Origin: Bacteroides sp. CAG:530
GTDB lineage: Bacteria; Bacteroidota; Bacteroidia; Bacteroidales; Bacteroidaceae
Direction of reading: 5' to 3'
Length of the DNA: 15,231 nucleotides
NCBI GenBank assembly: GCA_000434735.1
Contig: FR881233.1
Location: 1-15,231, forward strand
The notes under the pieces were generated by a model. It was not told the DNA's origin. It worked only from the letters and a program-made list of their open reading frames with translations, and made no database searches. The number at the start of each line of letters is the position of its first letter. Within the stretch, counting starts at the first letter, position 1. Below, piece by piece: positions 6,807-14,803 of the stretch. The translations under genes were made by a program, and so were the position numbers.

Positions 6807-7646
6807 ATGCGGAATCTGCTGAATTTCTTGATGAAATACGATTATTGGCTGCTTTTTATATTTCTTGAAGTAGTCAGTATAATTTTATTGTTCCGTTTCA
6901 ACAGCTATCAAGGCAGTGTCTTTTTTACTTCGGCCAATCAGGTATCGGGGACAGTCTATAAGGGTGTAAACGAAATTACTTCTTACTTTAAGTTGCATAG
7001 CATAAATCGTGATTTGGTACAGCGCAATGTACAGCTTGAGCTGGAGGTAGAACAGTTGAGCAAGGCATTGCATGAGTATGTCAAGGATACGGTGGCGATA
7101 ACCCGTTTGCGCGATGAAGTGCTGCGGCATTATACGCTCTATTCGGCACGGGTGGTGAACAATAGCGTTACTTTGTCTGATAACTATATCACGATTGATA
7201 AAGGTACTGCCGATGGAGTTACACCAGAATTGGGCGTAGTGAGCGGAAGCGGAATAGTGGGTATCGTGTACCAAACATCTTCGCATTTCTCGCTTGTGCT
7301 TCCGGTGCTTAATACCAAGAGCAGCATTAGCTGTAAGATAAACCGTACCGACTATTTCGGAACGCTGAAATGGGAGGGAGGCTCTTCGCAATATGCGTGG
7401 GTGAAAGATATCCCCCGCTATTCTGAATTTACATTAGGCGATACGGTGGTGACCAGCGGACATAGCGCCGTGTTCCCAGAAGGAATACCGGTAGGAGTGG
7501 TAGACGATATGGCCGACAGTCACGACGGGTTGTCTTATAGATTGAAAGTAAGACTGTTTACCGACTTTGCCCGTCTGAATGATGTGAGTGTAATTCGTGC
7601 CAAAGTAGGAGCCGAACAGGCCGCTTTAGAAAACAACGTAAAATAA
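6807..7646 (+). CDS. mreC: Rod shape-determining protein MreC
   Basis: Inner-membrane scaffold of the elongasome, with a large periplasmic part that binds PBP2 and links it to MreB and MreD. The 279-residue protein has a short cytoplasmic start, one membrane helix at about 12-30 (YWLLFIFLEVVSIILLF), a predicted coiled coil at about 60-100 (NRDLVQRNVQLELEVEQLSK), then the two-lobed beta domain, with NYITIDKGTADGV and the GVVSGSGIVGIV block typical of MreC. The ATG at 6807 puts the helix in the usual place. It is 12 bp from mreD, so the two are co-transcribed. The long gap and terminator upstream suggest weaker expression than mreB. Confidence 0.96.
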   Translation: MRNLLNFLMKYDYWLLFIFLEVVSIILLFRFNSYQGSVFFTSANQVSGTVYKGVNEITSYFKLHSINRDLVQRNVQLELEVEQLSKALHEYVKDTVAITRLRDEVLRHYTLYSARVVNNSVTLSDNYITIDKGTADGVTPELGVVSGSGIVGIVYQTSSHFSLVLPVLNTKSSISCKINRTDYFGTLKWEGGSSQYAWVKDIPRYSEFTLGDTVVTSGHSAVFPEGIPVGVVDDMADSHDGLSYRLKVRLFTDFARLNDVSVIRAKVGAEQAALENNVK

Positions 7647-7658
7647 ACCAAGGATATT

Positions 7659-8159
7659 ATGACTCAGTTTTTACAGCGTTTGTGGGTGTTTGTATTATTG
7701 GTGCTGGTTCAGGTGCTGGTACTTAATCACATGCATATCATGGGATATGCTACTCCTGCGTTGTACATCTATTATATATTGAAATTAAATTCCGAAACTC
7801 CGCGTAAGTCGCTGTTGCTGCAGGCTTTCTTCATTGGGTTATGTATAGATATATTCAGCAATACCCCCGGAATGAACGCAGGTGCCGCCACATTTATGGC
7901 TTTCGCCCGTCGCCCTTTGCTGCGTATGCAAATGTCGCGCGAGGTGTCTGAGGATTATGAGCCTGGGATACGTATAATGGGCTTTTCGCCTTTCTTGCGT
8001 TATGTATTGTCGGAAGTGTTCGTTTTTGCGTTCGTACTGCAAGTTCTTAATTCTTTCTCTTTTTTTCATCCGGCAGAGTTGTTCTGGAAAGTATTGTCGG
8101 ATGTGTTGGCAACTATAATATTTATAATGTGTGCTGAAGTATTAAGGAGGAATAGATAG
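7659..8159 (+). CDS. mreD: Rod shape-determining protein MreD
   Basis: Small inner-membrane protein of the elongasome that works with MreC. The 166-residue sequence is almost all hydrophobic with about five likely membrane helices: LWVFVLLVLVQVLVLNHMHI at the start, the IGLCIDIFSNTPGMNAGAATFMAF segment, which is the best conserved part of MreD, and a final VLATIIFIMCAEVL helix. Primary sequence is weakly conserved in this family, so the call rests on that segment, on length, and on its place between mreC and mrdA. AAGGA lies 4 nt before the ATG. Its TAG stop shares its last base with the GTG start of mrdA. Confidence 0.93.
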   Translation: MTQFLQRLWVFVLLVLVQVLVLNHMHIMGYATPALYIYYILKLNSETPRKSLLLQAFFIGLCIDIFSNTPGMNAGAATFMAFARRPLLRMQMSREVSEDYEPGIRIMGFSPFLRYVLSEVFVFAFVLQVLNSFSFFHPAELFWKVLSDVLATIIFIMCAEVLRRNR

Positions 8160-8161
8160 TG
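8144..8161 (+). promoter_or_regulatory. Strong ribosome binding site and GTG start of mrdA
   Basis: AAGGAGG at 8144-8150 lies 8 nt before a GTG at 8159-8161, inside the end of mreD. The mreD stop TAG and this start share one G (TAGTG). Such a strong Shine-Dalgarno is unusual for Bacteroidetes and fixes the start as GTG; it fits translational coupling. Confidence 0.8.
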
Positions 8162-10009
8162 GAGAGAGATTATAGATTGGCTCGCCGCCGTTATGTAATA
8201 GGCGGGGCAGTGCTTGTTGTGGTAGCGCTTTTTATAGTCCGCCTGTTCATGCTTCAAATCATGAGCGACGATTATAAGAAGAATGCCGACAGTAATGCCT
8301 TTCTGCAGAAGATTCAATATCCGAGCCGTGGAGTGATATACGACCGTACCGGTAAACTTCTGGTATATAACCAGCCGGCTTACGACATTACGGTGGTAAT
8401 GAAAGAAATTACTCAGCTCGATACGCTCGATTTATGTAACACGCTAAAAATAACTCCGGAGTTTGTGAGGAAACGTTTCTCTGATTTGAAGGACCGCCGA
8501 CTCAATCCGGGATATTCGCCTTATACCAACCAGGTGTTCTTGACCCAGTTGTCGGGCGAGGACTGCGGTATTTTTCAGGAGAAGATGTTCAAATTCCCCG
8601 GTTTCTATATACAGCGCCGTACCATCCGTCAGTATAAATACAATGCCGGAGCGCATATTTTGGGCGATATAGCCGAAGTATCGAAGTCGGACATGGAATC
8701 GGATACTTATTATCAGCCTGGCGACTTTATCGGGAAACAAGGAGTAGAACGTTTTTATGAAAAGCAGTTGCGTGGCGAGAAGGGTATAGAAGTACTTCTG
8801 CGTGATGCTCACGGCCGTATTCAGGGAAATTACATGGACGGTAAGTTCGACAAAGCTTCAGTGCCCGGAAAGAATCTCACATTAAGTCTTGACATTGAGT
8901 TGCAGATGCTTGGCGAACGCTTGCTCGAAGGCAAGATAGGCAGTATCGTTGCCATAGAACCTTCTACCGGCGAAGTGCTCTGCTTGGTTTCATCGCCTAC
9001 GTACGACCCTCGCTTGATGATAGGCCGTAACCGTGGCAAGAACCATTTGGCTATGTCGCGTAATCCGTGGAAACCGCTGCTTAACCGTGCCATTATGGGT
9101 ACGTATCCTCCGGGTTCTACGTTTAAGACTACACAGGGGCTTACTTTCTTGCAAGAAGGTATTATCAATGCCGGAACCACCTTCCCATGTTCGCACGGTT
9201 TCTCTTATAGAGGATTGCATGTAGGGTGTCACGCTCATCCGTCGCCGTTGCCTTTGCTTCCGTCTATTGCCACTTCGTGTAATAGTTACTTCTGCTGGGG
9301 ACTGTATTACATGATAGGCTCGCGTCAGAAGTACGGCTCCGTACAGAATGCCATGAATACCTGGAGAGACTATATGGTATCTATGGGCTTCGGTTATAAG
9401 TTGGGCATCGACTTGCCGGGCGAGAAGCGTGGCATGATTCCTAACGCTCAGTTTTACGATAAAGCCTATCGAGGTTCATGGAACGGCTTGACGGTAATCA
9501 GTATCGCCATCGGTCAGGGTGAGGTAACAGCCACTCCGCTTCAGATAGCTAATTTGGGTGCCACCATAGCCAACAGAGGTTATTTTGTTACACCGCATGT
9601 AGTGAAAGAGATAGAAGGCGAACCGATGGATTCAGTATTCAGCGAAAAGCGATATACTAAAGTAGATAAGTCGCATTACGATGAAGTGGCGCAAGGCATG
9701 CGAATGGCTGTGTTGGGCGGTACATGCCGTACGGCCAATATGCCCGATATAGAAATTTGCGGTAAGACCGGTACTGCCCAGAATCACGGAAAAGACCACT
9801 CCGCGTTTATGGGATTTGCTCCGCTTAACAACCCCAAGATAGCCGTAGCGGTATATGTAGAGAACGGAGGTTGGGGAGCTACATACGGAGTGCCCATTGG
9901 CAAACTCATCATCGAGAAATATATTAAAGGCAAGTTGTCGCCAGACGACGAGGCACTTGCAACAGACATACAAACACGAAGAATAGATTATGGCATACAT
10001 GAAAGATAG
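8159..10009 (+). CDS. mrdA: Penicillin-binding protein 2 (elongasome transpeptidase)
   Basis: Class B penicillin-binding protein that cross-links new side-wall peptidoglycan together with RodA; it is the target of beta-lactams such as mecillinam in other bacteria. The 616-residue protein has a short basic cytoplasmic start, one membrane helix at about 13-33, the PBP dimerisation (pedestal) domain to about 250 with the usual RGVIYDRTGKLL entry, then the transpeptidase domain. All three active-site motifs are present: S320-T-F-K323, S373-C-N375 and K536-T-G538. Start is GTG, set by a strong Shine-Dalgarno. It overlaps mreD by 1 nt and rodA by 20 nt, which points to coupled translation of the enzyme pair. 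Confidence 0.97.
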   Translation: MERDYRLARRRYVIGGAVLVVVALFIVRLFMLQIMSDDYKKNADSNAFLQKIQYPSRGVIYDRTGKLLVYNQPAYDITVVMKEITQLDTLDLCNTLKITPEFVRKRFSDLKDRRLNPGYSPYTNQVFLTQLSGEDCGIFQEKMFKFPGFYIQRRTIRQYKYNAGAHILGDIAEVSKSDMESDTYYQPGDFIGKQGVERFYEKQLRGEKGIEVLLRDAHGRIQGNYMDGKFDKASVPGKNLTLSLDIELQMLGERLLEGKIGSIVAIEPSTGEVLCLVSSPTYDPRLMIGRNRGKNHLAMSRNPWKPLLNRAIMGTYPPGSTFKTTQGLTFLQEGIINAGTTFPCSHGFSYRGLHVGCHAHPSPLPLLPSIATSCNSYFCWGLYYMIGSRQKYGSVQNAMNTWRDYMVSMGFGYKLGIDLPGEKRGMIPNAQFYDKAYRGSWNGLTVISIAIGQGEVTATPLQIANLGATIANRGYFVTPHVVKEIEGEPMDSVFSEKRYTKVDKSHYDEVAQGMRMAVLGGTCRTANMPDIEICGKTGTAQNHGKDHSAFMGFAPLNNPKIAVAVYVENGGWGATYGVPIGKLIIEKYIKGKLSPDDEALATDIQTRRIDYGIHER

Positions 10010-11444
10010 TTTATGGAAGACGGTAGACTGGTGGACTATTGCCCTCTATGTGATACTTGTAATATGCGGATGGTTCAGCGTGTGCGGTGCCAGCTATGAC
10101 TACGGCGACCCTGATTTTCTTGATATTACCACCCGTGCAGGAAAGCAGTTGATGTGGATTGGTTGCTCTTTTGCCTTGGGCTTTGTGTTGCTGATGCTGG
10201 AAGACCGCCTGTACGATACATACGCTTATTTGGTATTCGGGTTTATGCTTTTGCTTTTGTTCGGCACTATCTTTAATCCACACGAAATTAAAGGTTCCCG
10301 TTCGTGGATTGTGCTTGGCCCCGTAAGTCTGCAGCCTGCCGAGTTTGCCAAGTTCGCCACCGCCTTGGCGTTGGCTAAGTATGTAGGCGAGTTTACCTTC
10401 TCTATGGATAAATGGCGAAACATGGCAGTATCTCTTGCCATTATCTTGGTGCCTATGGTACTGATTGTCTGTCAGAAGGAGACCGGTTCGGCATTGGTTT
10501 ATCTGTCTTTCTTCTTGGTGCTCTATCGTGAGGGAATGACAGGCTCAATCTTGTTTGCCGGCGTATGTGCCGTAATTTATTTCATTGTAGGTATTCGTTT
10601 TGGCGATGAGATAATGGGCGACGGTTTCACCTCGTGGGGAGAGTTCTCTGTGCTCACGCTTATTGTATTGTTTACTGCCATGCTGGTTAAAGCCTATTGT
10701 AAGGGAAGCCGTAAGGTGGTGAGTTACATATTGTCTATCGGCATAGGCTCTATACTGTTGGCGTATCTTTTCTCTCTGTATGTAATACCGTTTAATGTGG
10801 CCTATGTGCAATACGTGGTATGCGCTTCGCTTTGCGTATACCTTATATATATGTTCTTACACGACAGAATCCGTAACTACCTATATATCCTGTTGTTCTC
10901 TATGGGGTCTGTAGGATTCTTGTTTTCTGCCGATTATGTATTCGATAATGTCTTGGAAGCGCATCAGCAGATTCGTATCAAGGTGTTGCTGGGTATGGAA
11001 GACGACCCTGCCGGTGCCGGATATAATGTAAATCAGAGTAAGATAGCCATTGGTTCGGGCGGCTTTTTAGGGAAAGGCTTCCTTAACGGAACGCAGACCA
11101 AGCTGAAGTATGTGCCCGAGCAGGATACAGACTTTATATTCTGTACCGTAGGCGAGGAGCAAGGCTTCGTTGGAGCCACTACGGTGATATTACTATTCTC
11201 TGCCTTGATTTGGCGATTGATACATCTGGCAGAGCGGCAAACCACCCGTTTCGGGCGTGTGTATGGCTATTCAGTATTGAGTATCTTCTTCTTTCACTTG
11301 TTCGTGAATGTAGGGATGGTGCTTGGGCTTACACCGGTTATCGGAATCCCGCTACCGTTCTTCAGTTATGGAGGTTCGTCTTTATGGGGCTTTACTATCT
11401 TACTTTTCGTTTTTCTGCGCATTGACGCCGCTCGCGAAAGTTGA
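9990..11444 (+). CDS. rodA: RodA, SEDS-family peptidoglycan glycosyltransferase
   Basis: Multi-pass membrane enzyme that polymerises lipid II into glycan strands for side-wall growth, acting as a complex with PBP2. SEDS signatures are clear: GSRSWI at about 105, PAEFAKFA at about 116, PEQDTDFIF with Asp381 in the position of the catalytic Asp (D255 of Thermus RodA), and FFSYGGSS at 457-464. At 484 residues it is about 110 longer than proteobacterial RodA; the extra part is a hydrophobic stretch at about 215-320 with several more helices, typical of Bacteroidetes as far as I recall. The ATG at 9990 overlaps the end of mrdA by 20 nt; an ATG three codons later is an alternative start. Its last 45 nt overlap the end of gldH on the other strand. 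Confidence 0.95.
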   Translation: MAYMKDSLWKTVDWWTIALYVILVICGWFSVCGASYDYGDPDFLDITTRAGKQLMWIGCSFALGFVLLMLEDRLYDTYAYLVFGFMLLLLFGTIFNPHEIKGSRSWIVLGPVSLQPAEFAKFATALALAKYVGEFTFSMDKWRNMAVSLAIILVPMVLIVCQKETGSALVYLSFFLVLYREGMTGSILFAGVCAVIYFIVGIRFGDEIMGDGFTSWGEFSVLTLIVLFTAMLVKAYCKGSRKVVSYILSIGIGSILLAYLFSLYVIPFNVAYVQYVVCASLCVYLIYMFLHDRIRNYLYILLFSMGSVGFLFSADYVFDNVLEAHQQIRIKVLLGMEDDPAGAGYNVNQSKIAIGSGGFLGKGFLNGTQTKLKYVPEQDTDFIFCTVGEEQGFVGATTVILLFSALIWRLIHLAERQTTRFGRVYGYSVLSIFFFHLFVNVGMVLGLTPVIGIPLPFFSYGGSSLWGFTILLFVFLRIDAARES

Positions 11445-11984
11445 CAGGCGAATACCAACGTCGTGAACACCTTTCAGTACGTTGTCTTTCATTAGAGGAA
11501 CTATCTGCAGTACACTGTCGGCTGCATAAAGAGTGATTACTCCTGTATGCTGAGTCAATTGATAATAAGATCCGGAGTTCCCTTTTCCTAACCAGTTTCC
11601 TTCTTCGTCGGCCATTTCTATATGCAGTGTGTCCATTGTATGGTTTGGCGAAAGAGGGCGACGTACGCCTATCCATATATCCTGGTACGGATATAGTTCG
11701 GAGTGACGTATTCCTATCTCCATATTATAACGATGCTGAGTTAAGTCGGATGTGAGTTCGAATAGTAAAGTGTCAGTCTTCTGCCATCCTTCTTTGTTCT
11801 GGATAGCATGATACTTATGATATATTGTGTCTGTTTGGCAAGCGGCAAGACCTATAGTCATCCCACATATTAGGATGACTATGAATTTTGCTATTCTATT
11901 ATTGAGCTTGTCCTTCGTTGTTTGTTTTTTCACTGTTGTTTTCTGCTTTAGGCGGTCTTGGAGGACGGTTTTCGTTGTTTTCAT
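11400..11984 (-). CDS. gldH: GldH-family gliding-motility-type lipoprotein
   Basis: Predicted lipoprotein. A basic region (KDKLNNRIAKF) is followed by a hydrophobic stretch and the lipobox LAAC, with Cys49 the lipidation site when counted from the ATG at 11984. The mature part (TDTIYHKYHAI, then WQKTDTLLFEL, RHSELYPYQDIWIGV and the GNWLGKGNSGSYY motif) looks like GldH, required for gliding in Flavobacterium and kept in non-gliding Bacteroidales, where its role is not known to me. The start is uncertain: ATG at 11984 gives an unusually long basic leader and an 86-nt overlap with ricT, while GTG at 11933 gives a normal signal peptide of about 31 residues and a 35-nt overlap. Neither has a Shine-Dalgarno. 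The 3' end overlaps rodA by 45 nt on the opposite strand. Confidence 0.85.
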   Translation of the reverse strand: MKTTKTVLQDRLKQKTTVKKQTTKDKLNNRIAKFIVILICGMTIGLAACQTDTIYHKYHAIQNKEGWQKTDTLLFELTSDLTQHRYNMEIGIRHSELYPYQDIWIGVRRPLSPNHTMDTLHIEMADEEGNWLGKGNSGSYYQLTQHTGVITLYAADSVLQIVPLMKDNVLKGVHDVGIRLSTFASGVNAQKNEK

Positions 11985-13449
11985 TATTTCTTGGGCGTCT
12001 TGGAGGTCGGTTTCTGTTATTCCGTTCCTGACGTCTGTTGTTATCGCCTTGCGGTTTTCCCTCTTGCGGTGTAGCTTGATTATCGTCCTTTACTTTCGGA
12101 GCATTTCCGTTTCCGTTTTTCTCCTCATTATTATTGGCAGGCTTTTCCTGTTGCGGTCTGTTCGGGCGGTTACCTTTATCGTTGCGGTCACGTCGGTGCT
12201 CGTTCTGTCCGTTGCGCTCACGTGGGCGACGCTCGTTGGGCTTGTTCTCGTTGTTAGGCTGTTTTTCCGCACCTTCGTTTCCAGCCGGTGTAGCAGCTTT
12301 TGCTTCAGTCTGTTCCGCTCTGTTGTCTCTGTTTTCTCCTCTGTTGGCGTTCTTATTATCACCCGATTTTCTTTTTTTCTTTTTGGCGTTCTTGCTCTTG
12401 TCGAATCGAGTCAAGCTCTCTTGTTCAAGCAAGTCTTTAGGACGTTCTACTTCCTTATGTCCATCGCTTTGCATCTTTTCGGGTTTCTCGCCTCTCTTAT
12501 TCATATTGATGATTTCGAAAGCACGGCGTGCAGGGATAGTAACCTCGTTTGCCAAGAAACTCTTGTCGGTAGAATAAGTGATTTCGCCTTTCAAGATATC
12601 CGCCTTGAAGAAGAAATACGTAGCGTCTAATGTTTCCAGAACGATTTCTTTGCTTGGCAGACGTTTCTGGCATTCCACGTATGCGTCTACTTCATAGTTG
12701 AGGCAACATTTCAGCTTGGCGCACTGTCCTGCCAACTTCTGCGGGTTGAGCGATATATCCTGATATCGTGCGGCACCGGTAGAAACCGATACGAAGTTTG
12801 TCATCCAGGTAGCGCAGCAAAGCTCACGTCCGCACGGACCGATACCGCCTATGCGTCCTGCCTCTTGGCGTGCACCAATCTGTTTCATCTCGATACGTAC
12901 TCTGAAAGCTTCAGCCAATACCTTAATAAGCTGTCTGAAGTCCACACGCTCATCGGCAATGTAGTAGAAGATAGCCTTGTTACCATCGCCCTGATACTCC
13001 ACGTCACCGATTTTCATCTGCAAACCCAAGTCGGCTGCAATCTTGCGCGAGCGAATCATTGTAGCATGTTCGCGGCTCTTAGCCTCTTCATACTTTTCCA
13101 TATCCGCCGGTTTAGCTTTGCGGTACACTCGCTTAATTTCCATATCGGGCTTCATGTTAATCTTGCGCATCTGCAGCGGCACCAGTCTGCCTGTCAGCGT
13201 AACAGTACCTATATCATGTCCGGGGCTTGCTTCTACCGCCACAACGTCCCCCTTTTCCAGTTTCAGGTGATTACTGTTTTTATAGTATCCTTTGCGAGTA
13301 TTCTTAAACTGCACTTCCACCATATCTTGCTCTTCGGCATTGCCAGGCACATCCGCCAGCCAGTCGTAGGTGTTCAGTTTATTATCTTGTCGTCCGCAGC
13401 CTTTGCAGCACAAAGAGCCGCTTCCGTTTTTCAATAAAAATTTGTTCAT
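11899..13449 (-). CDS. ricT: PSP1-domain protein, RicT-like, with long disordered C-terminal tail
   Basis: Belongs to the PSP1/RicT (YaaT) family. In Bacillus subtilis RicT works with RicA and RicF, carries iron-sulfur clusters and directs RNase Y cleavage; whether that applies here is unknown. Residues about 35-300 hold the PSP1 core with its Cys signature: GPCGRELCC (Cys206, 211, 212) and CAKLKCCLNYE (Cys243, 248, 249). The start adds CCKGC (Cys14, 15, 18). From about residue 320 to 516 the sequence is low-complexity, rich in Asn, Arg, Lys, Pro, Glu and Gln, with runs such as RRPRNNENNENRPPRPP; this is probably disordered and may bind RNA. The family core is about 270-300 residues, so the tail is a large addition. 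It lies 44 bp after holB and overlaps gldH, so the three form an operon. Confidence 0.9.
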   Translation of the reverse strand: MNKFLLKNGSGSLCCKGCGRQDNKLNTYDWLADVPGNAEEQDMVEVQFKNTRKGYYKNSNHLKLEKGDVVAVEASPGHDIGTVTLTGRLVPLQMRKINMKPDMEIKRVYRKAKPADMEKYEEAKSREHATMIRSRKIAADLGLQMKIGDVEYQGDGNKAIFYYIADERVDFRQLIKVLAEAFRVRIEMKQIGARQEAGRIGGIGPCGRELCCATWMTNFVSVSTGAARYQDISLNPQKLAGQCAKLKCCLNYEVDAYVECQKRLPSKEIVLETLDATYFFFKADILKGEITYSTDKSFLANEVTIPARRAFEIINMNKRGEKPEKMQSDGHKEVERPKDLLEQESLTRFDKSKNAKKKKRKSGDNKNANRGENRDNRAEQTEAKAATPAGNEGAEKQPNNENKPNERRPRERNGQNEHRRDRNDKGNRPNRPQQEKPANNNEEKNGNGNAPKVKDDNQATPQEGKPQGDNNRRQERNNRNRPPRRPRNNENNENRPPRPPKAENNSEKTNNEGQAQ

Positions 13450-13459
13450 ATTCCAAATG

Positions 13460-13477
13460 GTTATGAGTTCATAACTC
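13460..13477. repeat. Nested palindrome between holB and ricT
   Basis: GTTATGAGTTCATAAC (7-bp arms, 2-nt centre) overlaps GAGTTCATAACTC (5-bp arms, 3-nt centre), 11 nt upstream of the ricT ATG. It is AT-rich and has no T-tract placed for termination. It could be an operator or a leader hairpin affecting ricT translation, or chance. Confidence 0.4.
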
Positions 13478-13493
13478 TTATATATTCAATAGT

Positions 13494-14621
13494 TTAATGT
13501 TTCAGTAGTAATACAATCATTTTCAAGGCGAAATCGAAGAATACAAATTTTGCGTTTACGTTCTGTTCGATGTGCCGTGCCGCCAAGTTAAGCTCGTCCA
13601 TTATTCCGATAACATTCTTTTCGGAGATAAACGGAGAGAATCGGGTAGCGAACTGTCTCTCTTCTGGCGTCATGTAATTCATGTCGGGTGTGTGGAAGTT
13701 GTAGACAAAGTTCTCTCGTATCATGTCTTGGCAATAATTCAGGAAATTCTTTTGTCGCTCGCGGCCCATACCGGCTATTTGCTCGCTCCACGCTTTCATT
13801 TCGCGTATGCGACGGGCGTACGACAAGCGCATAAGTTGTGTAAACAGTGTGAAGAATTCGTTTTCCTCCTTATCGGAAGCTATGCAGTCTATGGCGTTTA
13901 CCAAGCTACCTTTAGAACGATGAGCAATATCCTGCGCATCCGCCTTTTGCAATGAATAATTCGTCTCCAGCCATTCGGCTATCTTCTCTTCACTTACGGG
14001 GGGGAGGTTGAAGCGTTGTGTACGGCTTACTATGGTAGGCAATACAGCGTCGGGCGCTTCGGTCACCAGCAAGAACAGAGTCTGTGCGGGCGGTTCTTCT
14101 ATCAGCTTAAGCAATTTGTTTCCGCATTCTTGGTTCATCTTTTCGGGCAGCCATATAATCATGACCTTATAACCGCCCATCATCGACTTATGCGATAACT
14201 TGCGCTGTATCTCATTACTTTCGTGTACGAATATCTGAGGTTGTTGAGTGGTAGCTCCCATCTGCGACATCCATTCGCGCAGAGTTAGCCTATAAGGATT
14301 CATTAAGGTTTCGCGCCATTGCGATATATAGTCATCGCATACGGTATCGCGTCCTGGCTTGGTCTTTACCACCGGAAAGGCGAAGTGAACATCCGGATGG
14401 CGGTATTTATTCATCATCAGGCACGACTGGCATTGTCCGCAGGCATCGTGCTCGCCGGGATGTTCGCAGCATACATAGCGGGCAAAAGCCAAAGCCAGAG
14501 GCATTTTTCCACAGCCTTCGGTGCCAGTAAACAGCATAGCGTGTGGAATTCTGTTTTCGTGTACTAACGAAAGCAGATGCTCTTTTGCCTGTTCTTGTCC
14601 TATTACATCTTTGAAAAACAC
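13494..14621 (-). CDS. holB: DNA polymerase III delta prime subunit (clamp loader)
   Basis: Clamp-loader subunit of the replicative polymerase, AAA+ family. At 375 residues it is near the usual length. The P-loop region is GTEGCGKMPLA at 33-43: the Lys is kept, but the following Thr/Ser is Met, which fits delta prime being a poor or non-ATP-binding subunit. Cys52, 61, 64 and 67 have the exact spacing of the zinc module in E. coli delta prime. KLLKLIEEPPAQTLFLLVT is the conserved sensor region, and SRTQRF replaces the SRC motif of other clamp-loader subunits. The start is GTG at 14621: it gives the normal MFFKDVIGQE beginning and no ATG lies upstream in frame before a stop. It is first in the holB-ricT-gldH operon. 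Confidence 0.95.
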   Translation of the reverse strand: MFFKDVIGQEQAKEHLLSLVHENRIPHAMLFTGTEGCGKMPLALAFARYVCCEHPGEHDACGQCQSCLMMNKYRHPDVHFAFPVVKTKPGRDTVCDDYISQWRETLMNPYRLTLREWMSQMGATTQQPQIFVHESNEIQRKLSHKSMMGGYKVMIIWLPEKMNQECGNKLLKLIEEPPAQTLFLLVTEAPDAVLPTIVSRTQRFNLPPVSEEKIAEWLETNYSLQKADAQDIAHRSKGSLVNAIDCIASDKEENEFFTLFTQLMRLSYARRIREMKAWSEQIAGMGRERQKNFLNYCQDMIRENFVYNFHTPDMNYMTPEERQFATRFSPFISEKNVIGIMDELNLAARHIEQNVNAKFVFFDFALKMIVLLLKH

Positions 14622-14743
14622 GTGTGCTATACTTGTTTTAGGTGATTTATCAATCCATTACTTTGCTATGCGCCTGCCTTATTACTTTAAATGATGTATA
14701 AAGTAGGCTTTATATTAGGCCATTGGGTCTAATTTAGCATGTA

Positions 14744-14774
14744 CAAAAATAGAGAAAAAAATCAGCCGCACAAA
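14744..14774 (-). promoter_or_regulatory. Promoter of the holB-ricT-gldH operon
   Basis: On the minus strand TTTG (14774-14771) is followed after exactly 19 nt by TATTTTTG (14751-14744), matching the Bacteroidetes consensus TTTG-N19-TAnnTTTG in both boxes and spacing. Transcription would start near 14737, giving a leader of about 115 nt before the holB GTG. The box lies in the 182-bp gap after the cardiolipin synthase gene. Confidence 0.7.
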
Positions 14775-14803
14775 ATGATTGTATAGTTTTGACGGGATGT
14801 GCT

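Noticed and set aside
11827..12630. Plus-strand 267-residue open frame
   Set aside because: It is the complement of the ricT low-complexity tail; its product is a biased Val/Ser/Leu/Phe string without any family feature, and ricT on the other strand has a clear PSP1 domain in the same reading unit.
14755..14802. Possible terminator for the cardiolipin synthase gene (minus strand GCAC...GTGC with TTTTTTT)
   Set aside because: The pairing needs a large one-sided internal loop and the T-run starts 6 nt after the stem, so it does not make a convincing intrinsic terminator; the same bases fit a promoter better.
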